The notes: a model not told the origin generated them from the sequence alone. A stretch of DNA of 64,000 nucleotides from Albula goreensis (GCA_022829145.1 CM040751.1:6839581-6903580); one strand, 5' to 3'. Positions 25,201-35,839 are shown, counted from the stretch's first letter. Made by a program: numbers and translations.

Positions 25201-28200
25201 AACCCCCCCACCCCCATACAGCGCATCCCAAAAAAAAGGAAACGGGGTGTTACAGCCCCCGCAGTCAGTGGTGGGGAGGGTCGGGGTGTTGGGGAGGGGC
25301 ACGGGGCGCTACAACGGTGAAAAAGCTGAGGAAATTAGGCGCAGGGACAAAATGTAACTTCTCACATTTTTTGTTGTTGTTTTTTTTTTTCCTTCCCTGA
25401 CAAAGGATGAACGGCTAGACTTTCTGTCTCCTGGCAAAAGTCCTCAGAGGTCAAGGTCTGTGCACTGTAAATCTATGGAAAGCCCCGCCAGGTGCTAATT
25501 TCTGTGCCAAAAGTCCTCAGTACCCACAATAACCCCAGTACCCCAGTTCCTGTCCTGCAGGGCGGAGATCCAACTACTTAATATTTCCACATTTTCGAAT
25601 GAGGAATTATTCCCCAGTTGAACTGAATGATTTTTATAATAATATATATCTTCTGTTGGAAATACTGTAATTTAATGTTCAGGGTAACATTATGAGCATA
25701 TAAATTTAAATCTGCTTTGTTTGGACTTTTTACTTGGTTTGTGTTTGGTATGTCCAAATAAAGACTTACTGTTGGGTTTCTCTGCAACTGCAGACAGAGT
25801 GAAAAGTATTACATTGTTGTAAAGAGTACTGTACTGTACATTTGTTTGTATTGCAGAGAACAGCCCTAGATATCTCTCTTAAGGGGCAAACTTTAAAAAA
25901 AGGCAGTGGAAACTGCTTTTGTGAATTTTGTTTTGCTTGAATGGTCTCATTTAATGTCAAGAACGACATATGATAAGCCGGGGAGTGGTTTTGTGCAGAG
26001 TTATTTGTTGTTGAATGAGTTTTCTTGTGGCAGGTGGAAGAACCGGTTTAGTGACCTCTGGAGGGTTATGTCACCATTAGGATCATGTGACAACCCACAA
26101 CACATATTGAGTCTCTTTCCCAAGTTTTGCTGGGATGCCAACACTCCCACAGGTGTTGCATGCATGTTTTGTTATGCATGTCAGTTATTTGCATGTCAGT
26201 TATTTGCATATTGTTTTAATTGTCAATGTTGTCTTGCTCATGGTAGCTCAGTGCATACATTTACCACAGTCGTATTTTTCTCAATATATTTTTGTCTAAG
26301 CGTCCCAGAAGATTGCTCTACATCAGTAGCCAGAGGAATTTCAAGAAACTGGTTACATTTTTATGATCCTATTAATTAGTACATTATAATTCAGACTGTG
26401 CTGATTAAATTCATGCTAATTACTATGAGCTGGGAGATTCCCAAGATTAACACACAGAACTTTATTACAAAAAACACAGGCGCTCGCCCCCCTGCATTCC
26501 TCTACATGGATAACAACTGAAATAGCTGCAGAGAAATGTCACAGAAATCTATAAAAGGCCATTTCAGAGCATAGTCTGCTGCTGCACTTTATGGCCTGAA
26601 ACATGATCGCTGATAAGGCGGTGAGAGAATGAGATAACCATGGAAGGGCAGCTTCCGCAATGCTGTGGATCAATGTTGATAATAGAGCTGACTTGACCTG
26701 CTGAACTGCTGTAGAGGGAAGTGAGAACAACAGTGATGATGGTGTAACAAATATTGCCACCCACAGGGAGGACTGTTGAATGGGACAGTGTGGGTTCAGG
26801 GGAAATCTTAATTTTATTGCATTTGAAACCAGTGCATTGTTCTGGCCAAACCTTATCTAATTAAACTGACTGATTACATTAATGTTTACCAATATAAATC
26901 ACATTCCTTCCCTCTTTCCAGTTGCTGAGATCTCTAACGAAGTTCCCTCTGGCCCTGTTGCTAGGAGAATGACCTCAACTGACCTCGATGGTATGTCCCA
27001 AATACACAATGTTCAGATTTGTTTAGCATGTTAGGGTTATATCTCTATGATCCGATAAGCCTGACAGGAATGATGTACTGGTGTAAGGACTATCTGCCCA
27101 AATTTGGAGATGGGCTTTTCTAATTGGTTACATCATCTGTGGTTACATCATGATCTCATTTGGATGGAATCAGAGGTGGTGATTTAAATAATGACTTTCT
27201 AGAGCCAATCACATTGTGGAAAACTAATGTCACAAACTCTCACATAAGCATTTGCAGGTGAATGATGACAGGAGGTATTAATACTGACCAGGATTGCTAT
27301 TTACATGTGATCTACAGAGTACCCAGTACTGCATCAATTACCCAGTACTGGCCTTTAATATTCCATGGATCAATATATGACCTGGGAATATATTCCAAGC
27401 TGGACAATTCTGTGTGTAACATAATAGTTCCTGATATCAGGTTTGAATGTACCCTCAGCTAATTTTCTTTTGCTCTGCTGACTAAAAAACTCTTTGAAAA
27501 AATCATCTGTAGCTCACCTTGGTAAAGCCTAATATTTTCCTCAGCTTAATTCCCCCTAATCTCCTTTTTGCTAAGGTTGAATAGGTGAAGTGTCCTGAAT
27601 AAGCTTTAAGTGTCATGCCAGGAACCAGTACGGTTGCCCACTGTACTTCCTTGTAAAGTTTACTTTGTAGCTTTTTGACAGCTTCATTTCGCCCTGACTT
27701 GCTGTAACATTTCCTCATCGGGGCACATTGGTTCTCTTCACAGAAGGCAGAGGTGTCCATAACCTTTTGTTTCCAGCCCTGATGCTAAACCCAGTCATGC
27801 CCAACTCCTATTTTAGTTTTTAGTGGGACAGAGTTTTACATTCAAACCGCTGTACTGTCGCTACACAGCAGAAGAGCAATGCTTCACATGTACATCAGTG
27901 TATGTGTACAGTAATACTGTCCTAGCTGGACATTCTGTAGAGCAATGACAACAAACCGATTCCTGTAATACTTGAATCATGTGATACTGCCTATCAAACA
28001 CAGTAACGAAAGTCTTAGCCGGCATGGTGGACGCTTAAGGGTTGCCATGGAGACGAGAGCATCCCATGTGTTTGCTCTAGGGGAAAAAGTGGCTCTGGTC
28101 TCAGCTGGAGGACCCTGATGTTTTATTTATGTAATTAATTAAATGTTAATACAATACTCTACCAAACCGTGGGCATCATGTATTTCAAACGTATCTGTAT

Positions 28201-31200
28201 ATATAATTATCATTAGCCATGTTGGACTTTGATCCATGAATATAATGCTATCATAATTAGTTGTGTACTATCAGTGTTTTGTTGCTCTGAAACAACTAAT
28301 CTGTATTCAACGTGTGACTAAACCTGCGAACTTAATTTTTCTCCTTTCTCATTCTTCATCGTCTTTGGATGTAAGGTTTTTTATTCGTAATGTTATCAAA
28401 ACATGTTTTCGTATTGCTGATTAAAAAGGATGTATAGTATGATATTTAGAATTTGTTTGTGCATAAATATAGAGTGTGTAAGACTGCACAGTGGGGACAG
28501 TGCAGGGGCTGTGGGTATGTCATTGTATGTTTGAGGACCGTGTTTAAATGTGTTCCCAGCTGCCCCTCCGAAAGCGTCGCTCCCCGAGATGACTTCAGAC
28601 GAATACGCAGGCAAGTCTTCAGCATCGCTCCTGGGCTTCCCTTCTGCAGCTGTCCCTTTTCTCAGCGTTTTTTTTTTCTCCTCCATTCTCCTCATTCTCT
28701 TGCTTTTCATTACTTTGTCTTTCTACCCTCATCCCCTTCTCTCCTCATCTCCCACCCATCATTTCTTATCACTCCCCCCTTATCTTACAGCTAGTGTCCT
28801 TCCCTTTTTGACAATCTTTCACCCCTTCTCCTCATCCCTCCATCACTCTCTCCAAGTGAATGACATCTCAAAATGTCTTACATAACCTTGTTCTTTGTAT
28901 AAGTGAGTTTGCAGGCCGGTCAGGTTTTAGAGATTCTGTTCTGGAAGCAGATTTGTTTACCTCCTTCTCATGCTTGATTTTGACAACTGTGAAAAAAGAA
29001 ATGCTCTTGGAATACCTTCCAAAACCAGAAACTGGGACTGCGTCCACTCGGTCCAGGTGTTCTCTATTCAGTTGCAACTGAATCCATGTCCTGAATCCAA
29101 CCAGTATACTTTGTTTATTCCGGAGAAACCTGTGAGAATTTTGCATCATAATTAAAAATGCCTGGAGATTTTTTGGTTGTGGAAACTGAAGGCGACAGCT
29201 GTCAGAACAGTACAGGGTTCACTTGTAAGTTCTGTCCTGGAGCAGATCTCCAAATGGGACCAGTCTTAAAATGTCCATAGGAGCCCTCGTCTCTGGCTTG
29301 GTGCCATGTGAGGGTTTGGCCTTGTGAATGTGCCACACCCCTGACCATGCCCCTAACCCGCCCTCATCCTTGCAGAGGTGTGCCAGGCTGAGCCAATGAC
29401 GGGCCCCTGCCGTGCCTCCATCCTGCGCTTCTTCTACAACAGCAGCACTGGGGCCTGCCAGAGCTTCATCTACGGGGGCTGCAGGGGGAATCGGAACAAC
29501 CATGCCAGCGCTGACGAGTGCCTGGCCACCTGCACAGGTGACCCCTCTCCCTGCTTCTCCACTTCACCTGCTTCTATGTTTCAACTCCACCCCTTTTTAC
29601 CTGTATACCTGTTGCATCACCTATGTGCACAACTAGAGCCTGCCCCTTCACCTGTCTGTACACCTAGGACCCCCACTCACCTTTGTGTACACCCAGAGTC
29701 TGTACAAACTGAAACAACTTTAAATACATGTTATGAAAAATACATTTCTTTTAATTCATGAATTTCACTCATCTTCTTGCAGTGACCATTGTTCCCAGTG
29801 GAAAGAAAGCCCCCTCAGGTGAGATACATTCTGTCTCTCAATACTTACCCCAGTTTGGTTTCAGCTGCTTGTTCCCAACCTTGCTGGTTGTTCATTGAGG
29901 CTGGTGAGATGAAGCACTTCTTTACTGCATTTAAATAGGATTTCCATTGACATTACTTCAGTAAAACAAAAACACAGACCACACAGATTTCACTTCCATC
30001 TGGTAGCCATTCAGTGAAATGTGGCCTCTGTCTTGACCCTAAATGTGCGACTCATTCTCCAGATGAAAAATCCTGTGCCGGGAAGGGCGACCCCGGCCCA
30101 TGTCGCGCCGCTTTCAGTAAGTTCTACTTTGACTCTGACACCACGTCCTGCCAGCCTTTCACCTACGGGGGTTGCCAGGGCAATGGAAACCGCTACGATT
30201 CGGTTGCGGACTGCATGCTCCACTGCGCTGGGATGGAAGGTGAGTGAAGAGGCCCAAAAAGGTACACATGTAATATGCAAGATGCTTTAAAACACATGAA
30301 TGCTGTATTTTCTGACAAGTGCCAAGCAGTGCTCCATGAGCAATATATCATAATTGCTGTTTGTTCACATTTTAATTATATGGTTACTCTACCAATTTTT
30401 CCAAAAAATGTTATATTATTTATGTCTGAAGTTATATACAAATACGTTGTAAAAGATTTTGTATTTTTGATGACATGCTGTTTTTTTTATTATTTTATGT
30501 GGTTTTTACACAAAAACACAAAAATAAAAGATATTTTTTTCCATCGGGTGAGAAGGAGAGAAATCAGTGAAGGAGGAAATGCAGGACACAGTAACAGCCC
30601 CTGACAGGAGCATTGTGGGAAATATGTTAGCGTACACCGTGTGAACATGTGTAGTTCTTTCTGACGCTGTGGAAACCAGGTGTGCTCATCCAGGTTCCCT
30701 GTGTCTTTCACAGGGAACCTGGATGAGCATGGACAGAACCCCAACCGCTGGACTCCAGGTAACACACACCTTACACACTAAGGCATATCTCACTGGTGCC
30801 ATTTCTTTTGGCCTCACGGCATACATAGATAACCAGTTCTCCAAGTCAATTAAGACATTCACTGGAAAAAAATGCTAGCTGGTGGGTGGGTATAGACAAC
30901 TATCATGTTGTTAGCATTTTTAGCTGGGCTGGTGGGTGCAGCTTTGAAGAAACTGGTTCATCGGTGACACTCATTGTTGGTCTAAAGGTCATTTCTAAGG
31001 TGTGTGATCTATCACAGAAATATGTAATTTGGGTGGACTGTCCCTTTAAAGGTATGCACACACTTATACACACTCTTACGCTGTCGTGCATGCTCTTGCG
31101 TGCTCTGGCTCACGCACATTCTCTCCCTGCTCCCACAGCGTTCTTCATGGTGACCACTCTGGTCCTCATGGCAGCCGTCCTCCTGGTCGGCCTTGTCCTG

Positions 31201-31299
31201 ATCTCCGTGCGGAAGATGAAGGGCCGCCAACGCCGCTCCCGCGACGACAAGCAGGAGCTGCTGCCCGAGGACCAGCTGGCCACGGAGCAGAACGCTTAG
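18877..31299 (+). CDS. spint2: spint2-like Kunitz protease inhibitor (HAI-2 type), nine exons
   Basis: This type I membrane protein would inhibit trypsin-like serine proteases (matriptase, hepsin and prostasin class in the known family) at epithelial surfaces. Exons are 18877-19275, 22984-23154, 26922-26990, 28560-28610, 29376-29537, 29783-29818, 30063-30239, 30714-30758 and 31139-31299, with every intron in phase 1. If one missing base in exon 1 is allowed for, the product is 423 residues: signal peptide (1-20), MANSC domain (about 26-105), Kunitz 1 (136-186), Kunitz 2 (233-283), Kunitz 3 (301-351), transmembrane helix (372-394) and a basic-then-acidic tail ending ATEQNA. Each Kunitz domain has six cysteines and Arg at P1 (146, 243, 311). 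Human HAI-2 has two Kunitz domains and no MANSC. HAI-1 has MANSC, two Kunitz domains and an LDLRa module, which is absent here. Adjacency to ppp1r14a supports spint2. As assembled, exon 1 is frameshifted (stop 19039-19041), so the locus is either an assembly error or a broken allele. Confidence 0.88.
19276..22983 (+). other. spint2 intron 1
   Basis: A 3.7-kb phase-1 intron with donor gtaaca and acceptor ctctcag. It contains a (TTTA)n stretch near 20417-20436 and a reverse-oriented SINE-like repeat at 22370-22605 (listed separately). No other exon is recognised. Confidence 0.8.
22370..22605 (-). repeat. SINE-like repeat with L2-type tail, most complete copy
   Basis: On the plus strand it reads 'aggcctttagcagatggtat' then 'tcagagtgacac', then 'tacagctggatatttactg', 'aggctaagtaccttgctg', 'gggattgaatctgcaac' and 'ccctaaccatcatactacac'. 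This is the classic reverse-complement order of a tRNA-like head, a body and an L2-like 'gtctgctaaatg' tail. It lies within spint2 intron 1. Confidence 0.75.
22984..23154 (+). CDS. spint2: spint2 exon 2: Kunitz domain 1
   Basis: A 171-bp exon, phase 1 at both ends. It contains C-x8-C followed by Arg ([15 protein letters not shown]), then [14 protein letters not shown] and ACKAAC, giving all six disulphide cysteines. P1 is Arg146, predicting inhibition of trypsin-like enzymes. It resembles HAI-2 Kunitz 1 more than the other two domains do. Sequons NQS and NRS are present. Confidence 0.95.
25103..25306 (+). other. Two G-quadruplex-capable tracts in intron 2
   Basis: 25103-25123 has runs of 7, 5 and 4 G with short gaps. 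25273-25306 has six runs of three or four G separated by 1-4 bases (GGGGAGGGTCGGGG and onward). Both satisfy the usual G3+N1-7 pattern. Formation in vivo is not shown. Confidence 0.6.
26185..26213 (+). promoter_or_regulatory. Tandem ATTTGCAT octamers
   Basis: A 15-base block 'catgtcagttatttg' is repeated directly, producing two ATTTGCAT octamers, the POU-family binding sequence. They lie about 0.7 kb before exon 3. A regulatory role is inference. Confidence 0.3.
26922..26990 (+). CDS. spint2: spint2 exon 3: linker
   Basis: A 69-bp phase 1-1 exon encoding 23 residues beginning [10 protein letters not shown] and ending STDLD. No domain; it is part of the spacer between Kunitz 1 and 2. Flanked by ctttccag and gtatgt. 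Because it is symmetrical it could be skipped without changing frame. Confidence 0.8.
26991..28559 (+). other. spint2 intron 3
   Basis: A 1.57-kb phase-1 intron from gtatgt to gttcccag. No exon or strong repeat is recognised inside. Confidence 0.75.
28560..28610 (+). CDS. spint2: spint2 exon 4: linker, followed by a GC donor
   Basis: A 51-bp phase 1-1 exon encoding 17 residues ([10 protein letters not shown], then MTSDEYA). The acceptor is gttcccag. The downstream junction is gcag|gcaagt, the consensus form of the minor GC-AG intron class. The nearby GT at 28615 would break the reading frame into exon 5, which supports the GC choice. The exon is in frame and skippable. Confidence 0.72.
28611..29375 (+). 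other. spint2 intron 4 (GC-AG) with long polypyrimidine tract
   Basis: The donor is GC. About 235 bases immediately downstream (28620-28855) are strongly pyrimidine-rich with many TCTT, CTCT and T-run elements, resembling PTB-binding sites. A second acceptor-like 'cttatcttacag' ends at 28790. The true acceptor at 29375 is 'catccttgcag'. Confidence 0.65.
29376..29537 (+). CDS. spint2: spint2 exon 5: Kunitz domain 2
   Basis: A 162-bp phase 1-1 exon. It encodes [28 protein letters not shown] and ECLATC, with six cysteines in Kunitz spacing and P1 Arg243. An NSS sequon lies in the first half. The TGPCRAS motif matches that of HAI-2 Kunitz 2. Confidence 0.95.
29538..29782 (+). other. spint2 intron 5
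   Basis: A 245-bp phase-1 intron, gtgacc to cttcttgcag. It has loosely repeated 'cacctgtntacacct' segments around 29596-29700. Confidence 0.8.
29783..29818 (+). CDS. spint2: spint2 exon 6: 36-bp linker
   Basis: A phase 1-1 small exon encoding [12 protein letters not shown] between Kunitz 2 and Kunitz 3. The acceptor is cttcttgcag and the donor gtgaga. Supported by exact phase continuity with both neighbours. Removing it would keep frame. Confidence 0.75.
29819..30062 (+). other. spint2 intron 6
   Basis: A 244-bp phase-1 intron from gtgaga to 'cattctccag'. Nothing else is seen. Confidence 0.8.
30063..30239 (+). CDS. spint2: spint2 exon 7: Kunitz domain 3
   Basis: A 177-bp phase 1-1 exon encoding [30 protein letters not shown] and CMLHC, with six cysteines and P1 Arg311. 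Mammalian HAI-2 has only two Kunitz domains, so this or Kunitz 2 is the extra one. The CMLHC end resembles the CMLRC end of mammalian Kunitz 2, so exon 5 is the better candidate for the duplicate. Confidence 0.94.
30240..30713 (+). other. spint2 intron 7
   Basis: A 474-bp phase-1 intron from gtgagt to tttcacag. Its last 31 bases form the left arm and loop of a perfect hairpin with the start of exon 8 (listed separately). Confidence 0.8.
30683..30729. repeat. Perfect 21-bp inverted repeat across the exon 8 acceptor
   Basis: Bases 30683-30703 are the exact reverse complement of 30709-30729, with a five-base loop (tcttt, 30704-30708). The right arm contains the acceptor AG (30712-30713) and the first 16 bases of exon 8. 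In the pre-mRNA this would be a stable stem placing the 3' splice site in double-stranded RNA. Confidence 0.97.
30714..30758 (+). CDS. spint2: spint2 exon 8: juxtamembrane linker
   Basis: A 45-bp phase 1-1 exon encoding [15 protein letters not shown] just before the transmembrane exon. The acceptor is cacag and the donor gtaaca. Its first 16 bases are half of a perfect hairpin with the preceding intron, which could hinder its inclusion. Skipping would remove 15 residues in frame. Confidence 0.75.
30759..31138 (+). other. spint2 intron 8
   Basis: A 380-bp phase-1 intron from gtaaca to 'gctcccacag'. Nothing else is recognised. Confidence 0.8.
31139..31299 (+). CDS. spint2: spint2 exon 9: transmembrane helix and cytoplasmic tail
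   Basis: Encodes [20 protein letters not shown] then ISV, a 23-residue hydrophobic helix, followed at once by [11 protein letters not shown] (positive-inside stop-transfer) and an acidic tail ending ATEQNA, then TAG at 31297-31299. GC-rich third positions contrast with the AT-rich flanks and support coding. Confidence 0.92.
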
Positions 31300-32130
31300 G
31301 GGGCAAGGCCTGTGACCGGGCGGCGGTGCCAGGAACACCCCCGATCCCCTGCGTTCCGAGCCATTCCAGGCTTTTACTGAAGCCGTTATGTTTGGAAGCG
31401 TCCTGCTGGTGTTGAGCCAGGAAGCCGGATAACAGTAAGTCCTGGAATGGCCCAGAATGCTAGGCATTAGGATTGCTATTTCCATCCCTGCTGGGATTAC
31501 TCTTCAGACCATATTCATTAAGCATTATCATTCCTATACAGACAGAATATGAACCAGAATAGAACCAACTCTTAAGTGCAATAATACTTAGCGTAATACA
31601 AAGCATCTTTCAATGGTTTTGTCCCTAATGATTTCTGTATTTGCACACTGATGCATTCATACACATTTTTAATTTGGCTAAAAAAAACACCCACAATTAG
31701 ACATACATATACTGGATTTTCTTCCTTTAATCTTTTAGATTGTAACTAAAATAACTAAGTGGCTTTGATCACCTGCTAGCCATATCATTTGCACAGGTGA
31801 ATTAGCATCATGCATTCATATTCAAAAACATTTACATGTCTGTATGGATCAGTTTTACACTCACAGCCTTGGGTGTTGATGTATGCTGAGCAAGAAATTA
31901 ATATCAAATATTTTTGGACATTTTAAATAAGTTTTATGTTATGCATGATCAAAGCGTTCAAAATAAATTTTAAAAAGTATACATTGAGAAGTTGAAATAA
32001 AAGCTTTTTAAAAAAATATCCACCATAAGCTACATCGGCTGAGCCTTTAAAAGAGAAGTGAATGAGATAAAACATATTTTTAAAAATAGTAGGTCACATG
32101 TAATGTTCCAAGGTACTTGCAAAAATAAAT
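31300..32130 (+). other. Probable spint2 3' UTR
   Basis: Non-coding, becoming AT-rich. AATAAA hexamers occur at 31962-31967, 31996-32001 and 32124-32129. Any of them could be the polyadenylation signal; the sequence does not decide. Confidence 0.5.
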
Positions 32131-35100
32131 GTTAGAACTTTTTATAAACATTTTTAATATCTTTGACTTTTACTGAATGTAAAATGTTCAGATTTGTTTC
32201 ACTTACTGTTGAAAAGGAAAATTACCTGGTTTGGGCTTCAAACAGCTGCTGTTTTTGGCACATCAGACAGCTGTTTGCAGGAGGTACATACTGTCTTATC
32301 ATTAAGACTCTGAACATACCAGCTCAGGCTCCACCTAAATGAACACTAAAGTAATGTACAGCTTGAATTCCACAGAACTCACATTTTGTTTCTCTTAACA
32401 GGGAATATTCCTGTTTTAGCAAAACATCATTTTTAAGAGATCATAACTTGGCGTGGTAACATGATTTTTAGTATAGAATATATTACATTTTAAAATATAT
32501 ATTTTTTTCATGTCGTAATTACGAGAACCGTTTCGAAATGTTATGACCAATTTAGATTGGAACAGCATTGCTGTCCTGGTTATGTCCTGCAGGGGGTGCT
32601 ATTTAGCCACAAGGAAATAGCACATCCAGTTTGGGCAGTGCTAAAATAGTCGGTCCGTGTACTCTCAAAATTCTGTGACAATAACAAATATAAAACAATG
32701 CGATATGAATTTTAGGATAAATGTGCATATAAATACGTTTTTGAATTAGAATGGACAGTAAGGCCCTGTGGGAAGTGGACGTTTTAATGTATATCAAATA
32801 TAGGAGGATAAAGATGTATTCTGTCTGTTAAAACGAGAACAAGTCTTTATGAATTGACCTCTTTATTATCGTTAATCTGTTACAGCTCTGTTTATCTGTC
32901 TGCTTTAGGTACTTGTAATTCTCCTTCTAATTGATCAAATGTGACGTTTATTACTATAACAAGATTATATCGAAAGAAACCCTGATAATTCATTGTGGCA
33001 AATCTTTTCTATATACATCTCATTTCTAAGAAAATTCTTTTGGCTCTAATCTAATTTGAGGCTGGGAAAGAGCATCATGGGTAACATTAAGGGAACACTT
33101 TGTGTAAACACTTATGTTTGTATGATATAAATATTCTTTTATACAGTTTGAAGTCATTTATATAAGCAGTTTAAAGTACTAATGACAGTGAAGACTTTGT
33201 ATTTTAAAGGTATAAAATTGTAGGCAGGCTGAGATTGAAATGTAATGCTCGTGAAGATTGATTTAAAATCGATGTATCTACGTTCCACTCATTCATGTCA
33301 CATTCCATACTTAATTATGGTGCTGGGAACCTTACTCTGCTGACCTCCGTTAACAGGGCACTTTTATGTAGGACTCTCCCTCAATTTAAGCAATAAAATT
33401 TCATTTAGTAAAACATTAATGACACCTCAGATTAAAAATGACTTGATATACATTCACACTATTAAAATGTTCTGTCGAGTTAAAAATAAAACACATTTGT
33501 CACATTAAGAAGGTTAAATTTAAATAAACTGCTTCGTAAACTGTCTGTTAATATTGTATGTTGTGTGGTAATTTTGTATTGCACACCTGTTTACATGTTT
33601 CGTACACCTGTATTTCCTTGTCATCTTCACAATTATCTGAGTTTTTAAAAATTTTAACAGCGTTGGCTATTGTTTGCTTATAACCAATAGAGGGCAGTGG
33701 TGGCTAATACATGAATCCCACACCACACTAGTGAAGCGAATACAGTTTTATTGAATGACATCACCTATGGGGAAAAAAGTTAGTAATGCCGCATTAACCT
33801 TTAAAAGTAGTTGTTACAGTCACACAAGCAAGTGCCAAAAGATGAACAATTAAAGTGTCATTGGCAGAATTTAAACAGAGTGCATCTTACTTCAGCAACA
33901 TGCTGTTCAGGAAATATAACTATGTTTTCTTTCCCCTGTTAACCAACTCAGTGGCCAACAAGCTTAAACCCGACTGATTCTGCAGCATCTGTTATCCTTT
34001 TGCTTCTTAGTTTCAGGCTCTGCATTTGCAAAATTGTGCAAGATTGTTTCAGGGCACATAATCAACAGATGTTGCTTTGGACTAAGTTGGTTTTCAGTTT
34101 TTGGCAAAATACGATACAAAAATTTCACTTTTTTAAAAAAAAAAACCACTTCAACAGCTATTCTTTTAAACGCCTATTCTTTTGAATCACTTCTGTGATC
34201 CAGAGTTGAGAAATATGCTGCAAAATGTCTGCTTCCATTTTCGTAAAATGTGGCGCATGTTGAACATATCCTGACCGCTTATTTGTCATGTAAATTTTTC
34301 ATTATGCATCTTGACCTTTTCTTGGATGCATTTTGAAGGTCAGCTCACTGTATTTTGTTCAGTCCCATTGTCTACTAAAATGGCTTTGAGAACATCAATT
34401 GATGTACTAGGAAAAAAAACGTCACAATTGTATTGTTTTTCAGACAGGACCCCGAAGACAAGTACATGATGAAAAGCATAATATATTCATAAAGAGTAAT
34501 ATTTTTGCACCTGTCCTTGATAGCTGAATATATCTGCACATCTGCTCCTGTTCAAATACTCCTTTTGAAAAAACGACAGACGCTACTGCCAATGGAGAGG
34601 CATCCTGGGTTTGCTTTTGTTCAAATGTTTAATGACTCGTTTTAGATCCATATTAGGCTTAATTGTTGAGAGGCCTATACATGTAAAGTGTTCGAAACAT
34701 GATGGTGTATTGAGTTACAACCGCAAAATTTGGACGATGTGAAGCAATGGTCCTGGATCGAACTCTCGTTGCTCAGTCGACCGAGGAAGCTCATCTGTCG
34801 AGTTCGGGGATTGGTCAACTGTGCTCCTGGAGGGCGCTCGCAATTTTCATTCCAAAACATCTGCAAACAGCCTAGCTGAACAAACTATTTCCCTGCTCCA
34901 AACAGACCGGCTCCAGGTCTTTGCAAATTGTGCGTATCATGATTGTGGATAACTAGTTCTGCTGGATCAAATCTTAGCCACCCAGGTCTTCCAGTGTCAC
35001 TGGCTTGTCTTATACAAAAATGTAGGCCCAGATTCAAACTAACCACATTGTGCTTTGCTAATAAATTATAAAAAACAATATTAAGTTGGTAATTAAAGAA

Positions 35101-35839
35101 AAAATGTTTTCTCCCCAGCATAATTACTGTGTGTCCCTCTGGGGTTAGTACTGTATCTGGGCAAGATACAGTGCTACATGAGACTTTGCATCCATTTTGT
35201 AGCACATTTGAACCAGTTCAGTTGTAACCAAAGTGTCCTTGGCCGGCTGAAACCCACCTGAATCTCGGCAGGTCAAACCCAATTGTCTCACCTCTGTGTG
35301 CCCACAGTGGCAGTCTGCTAACAAGAACCCTGTCTTAAACCTGGGAAGGGTGGTCAGTTGAACTGGTATTAGTTAGCTCATTCCTAGAGGTTGTGTATGC
35401 TGGTTTTGATTACCAATCACCTTGGTGGAATTGGCTAATGAGCTTCAAAGTCCAGTACCAATTAATTCATAGCTTCATAGGCCTTAATTATTTAATAAAG
35501 AGTGGAAGTTTGCATTAAAATCTACAAACATATGCAGGCCATTTCTGCTGTAGAGTCTGGCCATCGCAGGTGCAGAACCGCTCTACTGACTGACAGCCAT
35601 TTGGGGTCCCAGTCAATTTAAGCAAATACCGTTAATTTTTTAAACAACATTTTTGACTGATTTCACTAAATGGCAACTCAAGAATGTTTTAAATGTTGCA
35701 GAAGAAACAAATGGAGGGAGAAGGCCTATTGTGGTCAGATTGCATCAGTGAATTCGGGCCAAAGCTCATAAACACAAAAAAAATGCAGGGCCGGGAGAAA
35801 ATGGAGCCTCAAACCCCTGAAGTGAGTTTAGCTAATTGT
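32131..35839. other. Intergenic, nothing recognised
   Basis: AT-rich sequence with no coding exon that I can recognise. 'aggcccagattcaaact' near 35021 resembles one end of the MITE family at 55.9 kb, but no partner end was found. Confidence 0.45.

Larger units (their letters stand above)
23155..26921 (+). other. spint2 intron 2
   Basis: A 3.8-kb intron with donor gtaagg and acceptor ctttccag. It holds an AT-rich TATATCTTA stretch at about 23980-24040, two strong G-rich tracts at 25.1-25.3 kb and a tandem octamer motif near 26.2 kb (listed separately). No coding exon is recognised between 23155 and 26921. Confidence 0.8.

Noticed and set aside
29905-29920. 'tgagatgaagcactt' resembling the miR-143 mature start
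   Set aside because: The opposing arm of the miR-143 hairpin is absent and the flanks do not fold back. It is a chance 15-base match inside spint2 intron 6.
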